DNA from: Candidatus Latescibacterota bacterium
Lineage (GTDB): Bacteria; Latescibacterota; UBA2968; UBA8231
DNA: 44,930 nt
Assembly (NCBI GenBank): GCA_022827835.1
Contig: JAJEIO010000050.1
Coordinates: forward strand, 1-44,930
Reading direction: 5' to 3'
Shown here one piece after another: positions 1-6,896 of the stretch (position 1 is the stretch's first letter; each line of letters starts with the position of its first letter). The notes under the pieces were generated by a model, which saw only the letters and a list, made by a program, of their open reading frames with translations, was not told where the DNA came from and did no database searches. The position numbers and the translations under genes were made by a program.

Positions 1-326
1 AAAAAGGATGCGATCGTCATCAAGCCCATGCGCCGCATCAGCCGGACGTAAAAAAGGCCGGCGATGAACAGGCACAAAGCCGCGCCAAAAGGATCGGCAA
101 TGACCGCGAGGATGCCGCCCTTATATGCAGCACTCGCAGCACCGATGCAGATTCCACCGCCAAACCACGTCGCAGCGAGGGTTGCGGTGCAGAGCAACAG
201 AGGCAGGCGTTGACCGGCGACGATGAAGTCAGTCGAACTGTGGACGCGGCGACCAGCGTATAGGCCGACGCCGAGCATTGCCGCAAGATAGATACCCAAG
301 CCGATCAAGACCAATGGATTGGCCAT
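1..326 (-). CDS. Sodium:solute symporter (SSS family), N-terminal fragment
   Basis: The gene runs leftwards out of the window; only its first 108 codons are present. The ATG at 326-324 is preceded by AAGGATC. The peptide has a first hydrophobic helix (residues about 3-23), then STDFIVAGQRLP (31-42) and a glycine-rich second helix with WFGGGICIGAASAAYKGG (54-71). This pattern is the N-terminus of sodium:solute symporters such as PutP and PanF, inner-membrane proteins that import solutes with Na+. The substrate cannot be told from this part. It is divergent from the pspA operon, and its predicted promoter overlaps the palindrome at 373-412. Family assignment is firm; function beyond transport is not. 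Confidence 0.8.
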   Translation of the reverse strand, partial: MANPLVLIGLGIYLAAMLGVGLYAGRRVHSSTDFIVAGQRLPLLLCTATLAATWFGGGICIGAASAAYKGGILAVIADPFGAALCLFIAGLFYVRLMRRMGLMTIASF

Positions 327-352
327 TGCAAGATCCTTTTTGAAAGTTTGTT

Positions 353-381
353 ATAATAATCAAAAGAGCGAAAATGGCCAA
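353..381 (-). promoter_or_regulatory. Sigma-70-type promoter of the symporter gene
   Basis: On the minus strand TTGGCC (381-376) and TATTAT (358-353) are separated by 17 bases, 27 bases before the symporter start. The -35 element lies in the left arm of the palindrome at 373-412, so a protein bound there could repress the symporter. Prediction from sequence only. Confidence 0.4.
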
Positions 382-412
382 TGACGCCAGCCAAGTGGCG
401 AATCTGGCCATT
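373..412. promoter_or_regulatory. Nested palindrome, candidate enhancer/operator for the psp-type operon
   Basis: Two matched arm pairs are nested: AATGGCCA (373-380) with TGGCCATT (405-412), and CGCCA (385-389) with TGGCG (396-400), each pair separated by four unpaired bases and centred on a six-base spacer. The centre lies about 120 bases before the expected start site of the sigma-54 promoter at 488-503, where upstream activating sequences of sigma-54 activators normally lie. Binding by the PspF-like protein at 3894-5312 is inference; a repressor of the symporter is the alternative. Confidence 0.5.
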
Positions 413-418
413 AACAAG

Positions 419-431
419 TAATAATTTGATC
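419..431 (-). promoter_or_regulatory. IHF-like DNA-bending site
   Basis: The minus strand reads GATCAAATTATTA, matching the IHF consensus WATCARNNNNTTR at every defined position except the first. It lies between the palindrome and the sigma-54 promoter, as in the Escherichia coli pspA promoter. The region is AT-rich, so a chance match is possible. Confidence 0.35.
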
Positions 432-487
432 TATGTTTTTCCTGTAATATATTGGACTATAATCAGTTATGGATATGACAATGATTT

Positions 488-503
488 TGGCATGGTCCTT
501 GCA
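488..503 (+). promoter_or_regulatory. Sigma-54 (-24/-12) promoter of the psp-type operon
   Basis: TGGCATGGTCCTTGCA matches the sigma-54 consensus TGGCACRNNNNTTGCW at all defined positions but one (T for C at the sixth), with GG and GC in the right register. Transcription would start near 514, giving a leader of about 40 bases with AAGGAAGG before the pspA ATG. The operon ends with a sigma-54 activator gene, which fits. rpoN itself is not in the window. Confidence 0.75.
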
Positions 504-552
504 GGTAAGAAACAACGCATGATAAGCTTCACTCAATCAAGGAAGGTGTGCG

Positions 553-1227
553 ATGGCTAAGGGAGCCTTTTCGAGGATAAGCGATATCCTCAAGTCCAAT
601 ATCAACGAGATGCTCGACCGGGCTGAAGAGCCAGATAAGATGATCCGTCAGATGGTGCGGGACATGGAAGAGGCAGTAGGCAAGGCCACGGCCTCGGTAG
701 GGACTGCTGTGGCCAACCACAAGCGGCTCGAGCGCCAGTTCAACGACAAGCAAAGTCAGGTAGCCGAATGGCAGCGCAAGGCCGAACGGGCGGTGGAAGC
801 GGGCGAAGATGCGCTGGCGCGACGGGCGTTGGAGCGCAAGGCAGTGTTTGCCAAAGCAGCCGAGGATCTGGCTCCGGCCGTGGAGGAGAGTCAGCAGACA
901 GCCGAGCAATTGCGAGAGCAGCTGCGCGAACTAAAGACCAAGCTCGAAGAAGCGCGGACCCGGCAGGGCACGTTGATTGCTCGCCACCAAGCTGCCCAGG
1001 CCCGCAAGCGTCTGGCCCAGAGTATTTCCGGGTTGGGTGAGGATGCCTTTTCCAGCTTTGAACGCTTTGAGCAGAAAGTTGAAGAGAGCGAGGCAGAGGC
1101 TGCCGCCCACACGGAGATTTCGGGCGAGATGGAAAACATTGAGAAAGAGATCCGCCAAATCGAAGTCGATCACAGCGTTGACGACGAATTGAAGGCCCTA
1201 AAGGACAAGATGAATAAAGACAAGTAA
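553..1227 (+). CDS. pspA: PspA/IM30 family envelope-stress protein
   Basis: A 224-residue protein of the usual PspA length, almost wholly alpha-helical. It begins with an amphipathic helix (MAKGAFSRISDILKSNINEM) and continues as long charged coiled coils with the family pattern PDKMIRQMVRDMEEA near residues 27-41. PspA/IM30/Vipp1 proteins bind stressed inner membranes, assemble into ESCRT-III-like rings or rods, and in enterobacteria also inhibit the activator PspF. It is the first gene after a sigma-54 promoter, with a clear ribosome site (AAGGAAGG) 8 bases before the ATG. Small membrane-protein genes and a PspF-like activator follow on the same strand, which supports a phage-shock-type role. 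Identification is firm. Confidence 0.93.
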   Translation: MAKGAFSRISDILKSNINEMLDRAEEPDKMIRQMVRDMEEAVGKATASVGTAVANHKRLERQFNDKQSQVAEWQRKAERAVEAGEDALARRALERKAVFAKAAEDLAPAVEESQQTAEQLREQLRELKTKLEEARTRQGTLIARHQAAQARKRLAQSISGLGEDAFSSFERFEQKVEESEAEAAAHTEISGEMENIEKEIRQIEVDHSVDDELKALKDKMNKDK

Positions 1228-1278
1228 TCCTTTGTTCCGCAGTATATTGCGTGGGTGTTAATTTGGAGAACTGACGCT

Positions 1279-1797
1279 ATGACGATGAGATCGCCCAACG
1301 CGGCAAAAAGCGAGGTACGAAGTGCTATGGAAGGGGGATTCAAGCGCCTAGGCGCTCTTTTTCTCAAGGTAATGGCCGTGCCGATGGTGCCGATAGGGCT
1401 GGGGTTTATGCTCTACGGACTTTTTCAAATTCTCCATGCCGATGGTCCAGACTCCCATTTCGAGTTTTTCGCCATTGGCGTTACCCAGACTATTTTCGGT
1501 AGCTTGCTCTGGATATTGGCCAAAAAACTCGATGCGGCCGCGCACTTGGTCCGCTACCGACGGCAGCAGGGCCGCGTCGTGCGCTTGGCCCGCCAGCGCG
1601 GTGGCCGCCTGACGGTGACCGAAACTGCGGCCGATACTGGGCTGACAGTCGAGGAAGCCTCGGAGATTCTCAAGCGCTTAGCCGATGGGGGGTTCGTCGA
1701 GGTCGAAATAACCGATTCGGGCCTGATCGTCTATCGCTTTCCAGAAGTGCTTTTCGCGCACGAGAAAAACTGGAGCCGGGGCGTGGAAAGTGCCTGA
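1279..1797 (+). CDS. Two-TM protein with C-terminal winged-helix domain (psp operon)
   Basis: The ATG at 1279 is preferred because GGAG lies 10 bases upstream; an in-frame GTG at 1255 would add 8 residues. The 172-residue product has hydrophobic segments at about 29-53 and 62-82, then a basic linker and a region with winged-helix character (about 97-155: RLARQRGGRLTVTETAADTG, helix LTVEEASEILKRLADGGFVE, and a beta-wing ending IVYRFPE). A membrane-bound DNA- or protein-binding domain beside pspA suggests a sensor or partner of the membrane-stress response, but no named family is recognised. It lies between pspA and the PspB-like gene and is probably cotranscribed with both. Confidence 0.7.
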   Translation: MTMRSPNAAKSEVRSAMEGGFKRLGALFLKVMAVPMVPIGLGFMLYGLFQILHADGPDSHFEFFAIGVTQTIFGSLLWILAKKLDAAAHLVRYRRQQGRVVRLARQRGGRLTVTETAADTGLTVEEASEILKRLADGGFVEVEITDSGLIVYRFPEVLFAHEKNWSRGVESA

Positions 1798-1833
1798 TAC
1801 AAACAGGCTACAGCTCCGAAAGGGAGGGAGCAA

Positions 1834-2109
1834 ATGAGTGGGGTTTTACAGGTTGCCATTGGCGTCTGTTTCATCATCTTGTGCAGCGGATTCGTCAAGT
1901 GGGGCAACATGTATTTTTCGAACCGCAAGGGACGAGACAAAAAAGCCAAACAAGAAGAGGATCGGATCGTCAAGAGGCTAGAGCGAATAGAGCAGCGGCT
2001 GACCGAGGTGCAGGACGTGATGATCGCCCTCAGTGAGAAAATCGACTATATGGATGGGATGGGAGCTAAATCTAGGGTACGAAAAAGGCAAATGGGAACG
2101 GAGAGTTGA
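1834..2109 (+). CDS. PspB-like small membrane coiled-coil protein
   Basis: A 91-residue protein with one N-terminal membrane helix (about 4-22), a basic turn, and a coiled coil (about 38-72) containing RLTEVQDVMIALSEKID. Size, one-TM topology and cytoplasmic coiled coil resemble PspB of the phage-shock response, which works with PspC to sense membrane damage; no PspC is seen here. AAGGGAGGGAGC lies just before the ATG. The coiled-coil tail is nearly identical to that of the next gene, in DNA as well as protein, showing internal duplication. Assignment rests on topology and operon position rather than a full motif match. Confidence 0.7.
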   Translation: MSGVLQVAIGVCFIILCSGFVKWGNMYFSNRKGRDKKAKQEEDRIVKRLERIEQRLTEVQDVMIALSEKIDYMDGMGAKSRVRKRQMGTES

Positions 2110-2144
2110 CTGGAAGAGTTGATTCCATAGAAAGGGGCTAAATC

Positions 2145-2507
2145 ATGGCCAAGAATAAGGAGAGCATCCTCGGATTCTTAGGCTTTATCGTGTTATTTGT
2201 TGTTGTCTTCTTTTTGTTTACCAGCCATCCCTTGGGGCCCAGCTTTCCCTACATTTTGACGCCACTCTTGTTGGCTGTCGTGGCGATTTTTGGCATCGCC
2301 AAAGTTGCAGAATACCTCAAGCTCAAGGCGACTGTATCCGAGGACAAGGGGGTTGAGCCAAACGAATTGCGGGAACGACTGGCCGGAGTCGAGCAGCGGC
2401 TGACTGAGGTGCAGGACGTGATGATCGCTCTCAGCGAAAAGATCGACCACATGGACGGAACAGGATCTAAGTCTTGGGAGCGCCAAGAACCGCGAGAGCA
2501 AGGCTAG
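2145..2507 (+). CDS. Two-TM protein with PspB-like coiled-coil tail
   Basis: A 120-residue protein. Hydrophobic segments at about 9-26 and 35-56 place a coiled-coil tail (72-102) on the cytoplasmic side. The tail repeats RLTEVQDVMIALSEKID and the following MDG of the preceding PspB-like protein, while the membrane part differs, so the tail was duplicated onto another membrane anchor or the anchor was replaced. AAAGGGGC precedes the ATG. It ends 3 bases before the histidine-kinase gene. The shared tail suggests hetero-oligomers with the PspB-like protein or a common partner; this is inference. Confidence 0.7.
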   Translation: MAKNKESILGFLGFIVLFVVVFFLFTSHPLGPSFPYILTPLLLAVVAIFGIAKVAEYLKLKATVSEDKGVEPNELRERLAGVEQRLTEVQDVMIALSEKIDHMDGTGSKSWERQEPREQG

Positions 2508-2510
2508 GCC

Positions 2511-3866
2511 GTGAATTGGCTCGACCGCGCTATAGAAGCTGGTGAAGGTGCGCGTTGGGCCGAGGCTCTGGACTGGTGCGAGCGCGGCCTAGCGCAGGTG
2601 CCCGACGACTTGGAACTCCAGCACCGCAAAGGGCTTTGTCTCTTGGAACTGGGGGACGAACAAGCGGCCATCGCCGTGCTGGAAGCGGCCGCGGAGAGTG
2701 GACATCTAGAAAGTCATTACCAACTCGGTTTGCTCGCAATGCGCCAAGGGCGGCGGAACGCTCGGTTCCGCGAGCGGTCGCTGGAGCACTTTGAAGCCAT
2801 TGTGCGTGCGACTGAGGAAGGACGCGAATATCCAGCCCTCGATCGCGTCTTCTTCGCTCTTGGTAGCCAGTACAACGAAGATCCACAGCGGCGTGGAGAA
2901 GCCGTTCGCGCGTTCCGTCAAGGGTTGGCGCTCAACCCGCTTTCCGCGGTGGGCCACAACAGTTTAGGACAGCTTTTGCTACAAAGCGGCCAAGTGTTGG
3001 GGGCGATGGGGGAATTCAAGGTCGCCATCCAGCTCGATCCCAAGCTCAGTCAGCCGTATGCGAATTTGGCCCGTTTATTTTTTCGTCACGTAAAACCCCC
3101 TGAATTGGAGCAAGAATACCAGCACATCTGCGAGGAATTTGAGCAAAGCGCTCCCCAAGTCCTTGCGCGCCTGTCGCTAGAAATGGTCGAGCTGGGCAAG
3201 GAACAGGTATACGAGGGGTTTTACACTAAGGGACATCGCATCAAAAACCTGATGGGGATCATCGGTAGCCGCTTGCGAGGGCTGGGGCGCAAGGCCGAAG
3301 GGACGCAACAGGGGGAGTTGAACCGCTTAGGGGGCGAATACGAGGCCCTGTACGACGAATGGGTGGGGTTCTTGGAAGCGATGAAAACGGATGAAATCCA
3401 CCCGGCGGTGATCGATCTCGGGCGCTTGGTGCGCCGGGTGGTCGCTGGATTTGACCGGCAAACTTGGAAGGCCGCGATCCAGACGCGGATTCAAGAGGGC
3501 TTGCCGCGCGTAGAGGCCGATGAGCGAATGCTGCGCGAGGCCATTACCAACCTCTGCCTCAACGCTTTGGAAATTCTCGAAGGAAATAGCGGCGGTCGGG
3601 TGGTGCTGGGTGCTGGCTACGACGAGGAGCAGTCGCTGGTCTTTATTGAGGTCGAAGACGATGGGCCAGGCATTGAGGAAGAGCATTTGGAATTGATATT
3701 CGAGCCTGGATTTACCACTAGGGAGCGGGGCAATGGCTATGGCTTAAGCATTGCACGCCGCATCGCCCAAGCCCATCAGGGCGGGCTACGCGTCAAGAGC
3801 AGAAAGGGACACGGAACCGTTTTTCGACTCGATCTGCCGCTCAATTTCTCGGGCGGCGGGACCTAG
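2511..3866 (+). CDS. Soluble TPR-sensor histidine kinase
   Basis: Starts with GTG 3 bases after the previous stop. The 451-residue product has no membrane segment. Residues about 1-190 are tetratricopeptide-type helical repeats (for example SAVGHNSLGQLLLQSGQVLG). A short H-box with GHRIKN (phospho-acceptor candidate His242) follows. A GHKL ATPase then shows the N box (REAITNLCLNALE, 342-354), the G1 box VEDDGPGIEEEHLELIFEPG (381-400) and G2 NGYGLSIARRI (408-418). It would autophosphorylate and pass phosphate to the receiver domain encoded next. The TPR part probably receives the signal by protein contact, perhaps from PspA or the small membrane proteins; that link is inference. Confidence 0.85.
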   Translation: MNWLDRAIEAGEGARWAEALDWCERGLAQVPDDLELQHRKGLCLLELGDEQAAIAVLEAAAESGHLESHYQLGLLAMRQGRRNARFRERSLEHFEAIVRATEEGREYPALDRVFFALGSQYNEDPQRRGEAVRAFRQGLALNPLSAVGHNSLGQLLLQSGQVLGAMGEFKVAIQLDPKLSQPYANLARLFFRHVKPPELEQEYQHICEEFEQSAPQVLARLSLEMVELGKEQVYEGFYTKGHRIKNLMGIIGSRLRGLGRKAEGTQQGELNRLGGEYEALYDEWVGFLEAMKTDEIHPAVIDLGRLVRRVVAGFDRQTWKAAIQTRIQEGLPRVEADERMLREAITNLCLNALEILEGNSGGRVVLGAGYDEEQSLVFIEVEDDGPGIEEEHLELIFEPGFTTRERGNGYGLSIARRIAQAHQGGLRVKSRKGHGTVFRLDLPLNFSGGGT

Positions 3867-3893
3867 CTTTTTAGTGATTGAACGAGGACTGAC

Positions 3894-5312
3894 ATGGTAG
3901 GCAAAAAACAGAAAGCCGTCTTAATCGCCGATGACCAGCAGGAATTGCGCGAGATGTTGGCGGAGAAACTGCGCAGCTTGGGCAAGGAGGTCATCTCGTT
4001 TTCCAACGGCCAGCGGCTGCTCGGGCATTTGGCTGCTAGGCCGACGGACGTCGAACTCGTGGTGCTGGACTTTGACTTTGGTATTGGCCAGTCCAATGGC
4101 CTTGAAGTGCTGAGAGAGATCAAACAGCAGTGGGCCGATCTGCCGGTTATTATCCTCACGGGCAAGGGGAGTGTTGACTTGGCGGTTGAAGCTGTGCAGG
4201 CCGGGGCAGCGGACTTCATCGAGAAGGATTTGTACGTCGAGGACAAGCTCGAAGTGGAGATGGAAAAGGTCGAGCGGATGTTGGCGGTATTGCGCGAAAA
4301 CGCCCGCCTCAAGGCCGAGAACGAAGCTCTCGACCGCGATAATACCTTTTATCGGACCCAACTAGGCGAGCGCTATCAGATCATCAGCCGCAGTCCTCTG
4401 ATTCAGAACCTGCTCAAGCAAGTTGAACAGGTCGCCTCCATACCACGGCCCGTGCTGATCTGCGGCGAACGCGGCACGGGCAAGGAACTGATCGCCGCTG
4501 CCTTGCACTACGGGAGCAATCGCCGCGAGCGGGCCTTTGTCAAAATGAACTGCGCGGCGCTGTCGGATACCCTGCTCGAAAGCGAGTTGTTTGGCCACGA
4601 GAAGGGGGCCTTTACGGGCGCGACCGAGATGCGCCACGGCCGCTTTGAAGCCGCCGATGGCGGCACGCTTTTTCTCGACGAGATTGGCAACACTTCGCTG
4701 GACTTCCAAAAAAATGTATTGCGCGTCATAGAATACCAAGAATTTGAACGCACGGGCGGGACGCAGACGATCCACGTTGACGTGCGCGTCGTGGCAGCGA
4801 CCAACGCGGATCTAGAGCGGGAAATAGCCAGCGGACAATTCCGCGCCGACCTCTACGACCGCCTGCGGTTTAGCGTGCTTCAGCTACCGTCCTTGCGGGA
4901 GCGTCCCGAGGACATCCGACCCTTGGTTGAGTACTTTACTCAGCAACTGTGCGACGAGGTGCCGGCGATTGAACGACGCCCGTTTGCCGAAGGCGTTTTG
5001 GCCATGCTAGAGACCTACGCTTGGCCGGGCAATGTGCGCGAGCTCAAGTTCGCCATTGAACGCGCCCTTTGCGTCGCGCAGGGGGACGAAGTGGGCGTGG
5101 AGGATTTGCCCCCGGAAGTGCGCGGCGGCAGTGGCGTTGACCTTCCTGAGGGAGGCAGTTTCGACGAACAAGTCGAGCGCGTCGAGCGCAGCTTGCTCGA
5201 CGGTGCGCTCTCCCAGGCGGGCGGGCGGCAGAAAGACGCGGCACAGCATTTGGGCTTGACCTACGACCGCTTCCGCCACTTGCTCCGCAAATACCAAATC
5301 ACGGCCAAATGA
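3894..5312 (+). CDS. PspF-like sigma-54 activator with N-terminal receiver domain
   Basis: 472 residues in NtrC order. A receiver domain (about 7-125) has acidic residues Asp13/Asp14, phospho-acceptor Asp59, and Lys111. A coiled linker precedes an AAA+ sigma-54 interaction domain (163-400) with Walker A GERGTGKE (191-198), the sigma-54-contacting GAFTGA loop (238-243), Walker B GGTLFLDE (256-263) and arginine-finger candidates Arg317/Arg323. WPGNVREL is at 377-384 and a Fis-type helix-turn-helix at about 444-466. The AAA+ and HTH sequences resemble enterobacterial PspF (same GERGTGKELIA and LGLTY..FR..L.K.QI patterns), which lacks a receiver. It probably activates the promoter at 488-503 under control of the preceding kinase. 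Confidence 0.9.
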   Translation: MVGKKQKAVLIADDQQELREMLAEKLRSLGKEVISFSNGQRLLGHLAARPTDVELVVLDFDFGIGQSNGLEVLREIKQQWADLPVIILTGKGSVDLAVEAVQAGAADFIEKDLYVEDKLEVEMEKVERMLAVLRENARLKAENEALDRDNTFYRTQLGERYQIISRSPLIQNLLKQVEQVASIPRPVLICGERGTGKELIAAALHYGSNRRERAFVKMNCAALSDTLLESELFGHEKGAFTGATEMRHGRFEAADGGTLFLDEIGNTSLDFQKNVLRVIEYQEFERTGGTQTIHVDVRVVAATNADLEREIASGQFRADLYDRLRFSVLQLPSLRERPEDIRPLVEYFTQQLCDEVPAIERRPFAEGVLAMLETYAWPGNVRELKFAIERALCVAQGDEVGVEDLPPEVRGGSGVDLPEGGSFDEQVERVERSLLDGALSQAGGRQKDAAQHLGLTYDRFRHLLRKYQITAK

Positions 5313-5339
5313 CTCACTGTGTCCTCTGGCCGAGTCTTG

Positions 5340-5367
5340 TTGACAGTGGGAACGCGCCGGGTATATT
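5340..5367 (+). promoter_or_regulatory. Sigma-70-type promoter
   Basis: A perfect TTGACA (5340-5345) and TATATT (5362-5367) are separated by 16 bases, 32 bases before the ATG at 5400. It makes the downstream gene a transcription unit separate from the psp-type operon. Confidence 0.65.
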
Positions 5368-5399
5368 AACCGCAAGGCTCCCACACGGGCGAGAGGCGC

Positions 5400-5723
5400 A
5401 TGGAAAAAGTTTACAAAGTCGAGACCACACTTTCTCACAGCTTGGCCGAACTCTATGCCGGCCTTGAAGAAGAGTTCGCCAACAAAAGCAGTATCCCCCT
5501 CTCGGACATGAATCGCACGTTGTTGCAAACGGGCTTGATCCATCACCTGACGATGATGAGTGGACTGGGGCTGATTGAACCGGAGAAAGCCGAGCGGCTG
5601 CACGCGTTGATCGACCAAGTAGCAAAGGATACCATACTCTGGGACATCTTGCAGATGGTGCGGACCTACTGGCGGGATTGCGGTTCTGGTGGTCCGGGCG
5701 GTGCTGGCGGCCTCAAAGTCTGA
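5400..5723 (+). CDS. Hypothetical small helical protein with Gly-rich tail
   Basis: A 107-residue protein of no family I recognise. Residues 1-92 look alpha-helical and mildly acidic (LAELYAGLEEEFANKS, RLHALIDQVAKDTILWDILQ); the C-terminus is a flexible tail, CGSGGPGGAGGLKV. There is no signal peptide or membrane helix, so it is probably cytosolic. It has its own good promoter (5340-5367) and a GAGAGGCG ribosome site before the ATG. The next gene has a separate promoter, so context gives no function. The strong promoter and plausible start make a real gene likely. Confidence 0.65.
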   Translation: MEKVYKVETTLSHSLAELYAGLEEEFANKSSIPLSDMNRTLLQTGLIHHLTMMSGLGLIEPEKAERLHALIDQVAKDTILWDILQMVRTYWRDCGSGGPGGAGGLKV

Positions 5724-5742
5724 TGCGGTAGCTCTAACTCGT

Positions 5743-5773
5743 TGTACAGATTGCAGTTCAGGGGGATGTACAG
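5743..5773. promoter_or_regulatory. Direct repeat TGTACAG x2, candidate regulator site
   Basis: TGTACAG occurs at 5743-5749 and again at 5767-5773, offset by 24 bases, the second touching the -35 element at 5774. Placement just upstream of the promoter suits an activator or repressor of the IscU-like/sod/peroxiredoxin genes. No named regulator motif is recognised. Confidence 0.3.
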
Positions 5774-5802
5774 TTGACAACTTCCGTGGCCACAAGTATT
5801 AT
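5774..5802 (+). promoter_or_regulatory. Sigma-70-type promoter of the IscU-like/sod/peroxiredoxin unit
   Basis: A perfect TTGACA (5774-5779) and TATTAT (5797-5802) are separated by 17 bases, giving a leader of about 40 bases before the ATG at 5849. No terminator is visible between the next three genes, so they probably form one transcript. Confidence 0.65.
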
Positions 5803-5848
5803 ACAACCCGTTTCTTGAACCTCTTTACTAGGCTGTCGAAGCGAGCAG

Positions 5849-6226
5849 ATGACCTCCTTTAGCGCAGCGGTTTTTGACCACTATCGGCATCCCCGCAACG
5901 CTGGGCAAATTGATGATGCCAATGCCTCGGGGCAGGCTGAAAATCAGGCCTGCGGCGATGCGATGCAGCTTTTTGTCCGCATTGAAGACGGCCGCATCGT
6001 CCGCGCTAGCTGTAAGACCTTTGGCTGTGCGCCTTCGGTCGCGGCTGGCTCGGTGCTCACCGAGTTGCTGGCAGACTTATCGTTGGTGGACGCAGCCCAG
6101 CTAAAGCCGGCAGCTATTGAGGAGGCACTAGGGGGACTACCGCCAATGAAGCGCCACGCTGCCCAACTGGCCGCTGACGCGACTCAAGCCTTAGTGAAAA
6201 ACTATCAGGCCAGTACGGCCTCCTAA
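5849..6226 (+). CDS. IscU/NifU-N-like Fe-S scaffold protein lacking the third cysteine
   Basis: 125 residues with the IscU fold signature: FDHYRHPRNAG near the N-terminus, ACGDAM (34-39, first ligand Cys35 and the conserved Asp) and CKTFGCAPSVAAGSVLTE (55-72, second ligand Cys60). In canonical IscU the third ligand lies in a His-Cys pair; here the position reads KRHAAQLA (101-108), so His103 is kept and the cysteine is Ala104. An extra Cys55 precedes Cys60. The protein may hold a cluster differently, act as a carrier, or have lost scaffold activity. Cysteine desulfurase is not adjacent. It precedes sod and a peroxiredoxin gene, which suggests oxidative-stress repair of Fe-S proteins (inference). 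Confidence 0.8.
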   Translation: MTSFSAAVFDHYRHPRNAGQIDDANASGQAENQACGDAMQLFVRIEDGRIVRASCKTFGCAPSVAAGSVLTELLADLSLVDAAQLKPAAIEEALGGLPPMKRHAAQLAADATQALVKNYQASTAS

Positions 6227-6272
6227 CGCATTCTCACCTTGCGTTTTAACCTCAAGCCGAAAGGATTGCACC

Positions 6273-6893
6273 ATGGCTCACTCCCTTCCCGATCTCCCCT
6301 ACGCCTATGACGCGCTAGAACCCGTCATAGATGCCCGCACCATGGAGATCCACCATACCAAGCATCACAATACTTATGTGACTAGCCTCAACACCGCGCT
6401 CGAAGGGCACGATGACTTGGCCGCTAAAAGCGTCGAAGACCTCATCAGCGACCTCGACGCCGTCCCCGAGAGCATCGGCACGGCGGTGCGCAATCACGGC
6501 GGCGGTCATGCCAACCACAGCCTATTTTGGCAGATCATGGCTCCAGCAGGGGAACGCGGCGAGCCTTCGGCTGGGCTCATCGCCGCAGCCGAAGCCAAAT
6601 TTGGCAGCCAAGACGCAGCCCGCGAAGCCTTCGTGGATGCCGCAACCAAGCGATTCGGTAGCGGCTGGGCTTGGGTTGTAGTTAAGGACGGCGAGCTCGA
6701 CATCCTCAGCACTGCCAATCAGGACAATCCTCTAATGGACGGCAGCGGAGTGCCCATCCTCGGCATCGACGTCTGGGAACACGCCTATTATCTCAAGTAC
6801 CAGAACCTCCGCCCCGACTACATCGCCGCTTGGATTGAGACTATCAACTGGAATGAAGTCAATCGCCGCTTTGCCGAGGCGACGGGGAGTTAG
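6273..6893 (+). CDS. sodA: Superoxide dismutase (Mn/Fe family)
   Basis: A complete 206-residue enzyme that dismutates superoxide to O2 and H2O2. Metal ligands are in the expected places: His27 (MEIHHTKHH), His82 (NHSLFW), Asp166 and His170 (DVWEHAYYLKY). GGGHANHSLFW (76-86) is closer to Mn- than Fe-type sequences, but metal choice is not certain from sequence. There is no signal peptide, so it acts in the cytosol. AAAGGATT lies before the ATG. The peroxiredoxin gene starts 3 bases after its stop, so the two enzymes handle superoxide and then peroxide from one message. Confidence 0.95.
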   Translation: MAHSLPDLPYAYDALEPVIDARTMEIHHTKHHNTYVTSLNTALEGHDDLAAKSVEDLISDLDAVPESIGTAVRNHGGGHANHSLFWQIMAPAGERGEPSAGLIAAAEAKFGSQDAAREAFVDAATKRFGSGWAWVVVKDGELDILSTANQDNPLMDGSGVPILGIDVWEHAYYLKYQNLRPDYIAAWIETINWNEVNRRFAEATGS

Positions 6894-6896
6894 CAG

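Noticed and set aside
1255..1278. GTG start for the winged-helix membrane protein
   Set aside because: It has no ribosome site, while the ATG at 1279 has GGAG at suitable distance.
5007..5795. 262-codon open frame on the minus strand
   Set aside because: It lies opposite the well-supported activator and small-protein genes and spans two sigma-70 promoters; its sequence has no family features and mirrors the codon pattern of the plus-strand genes.
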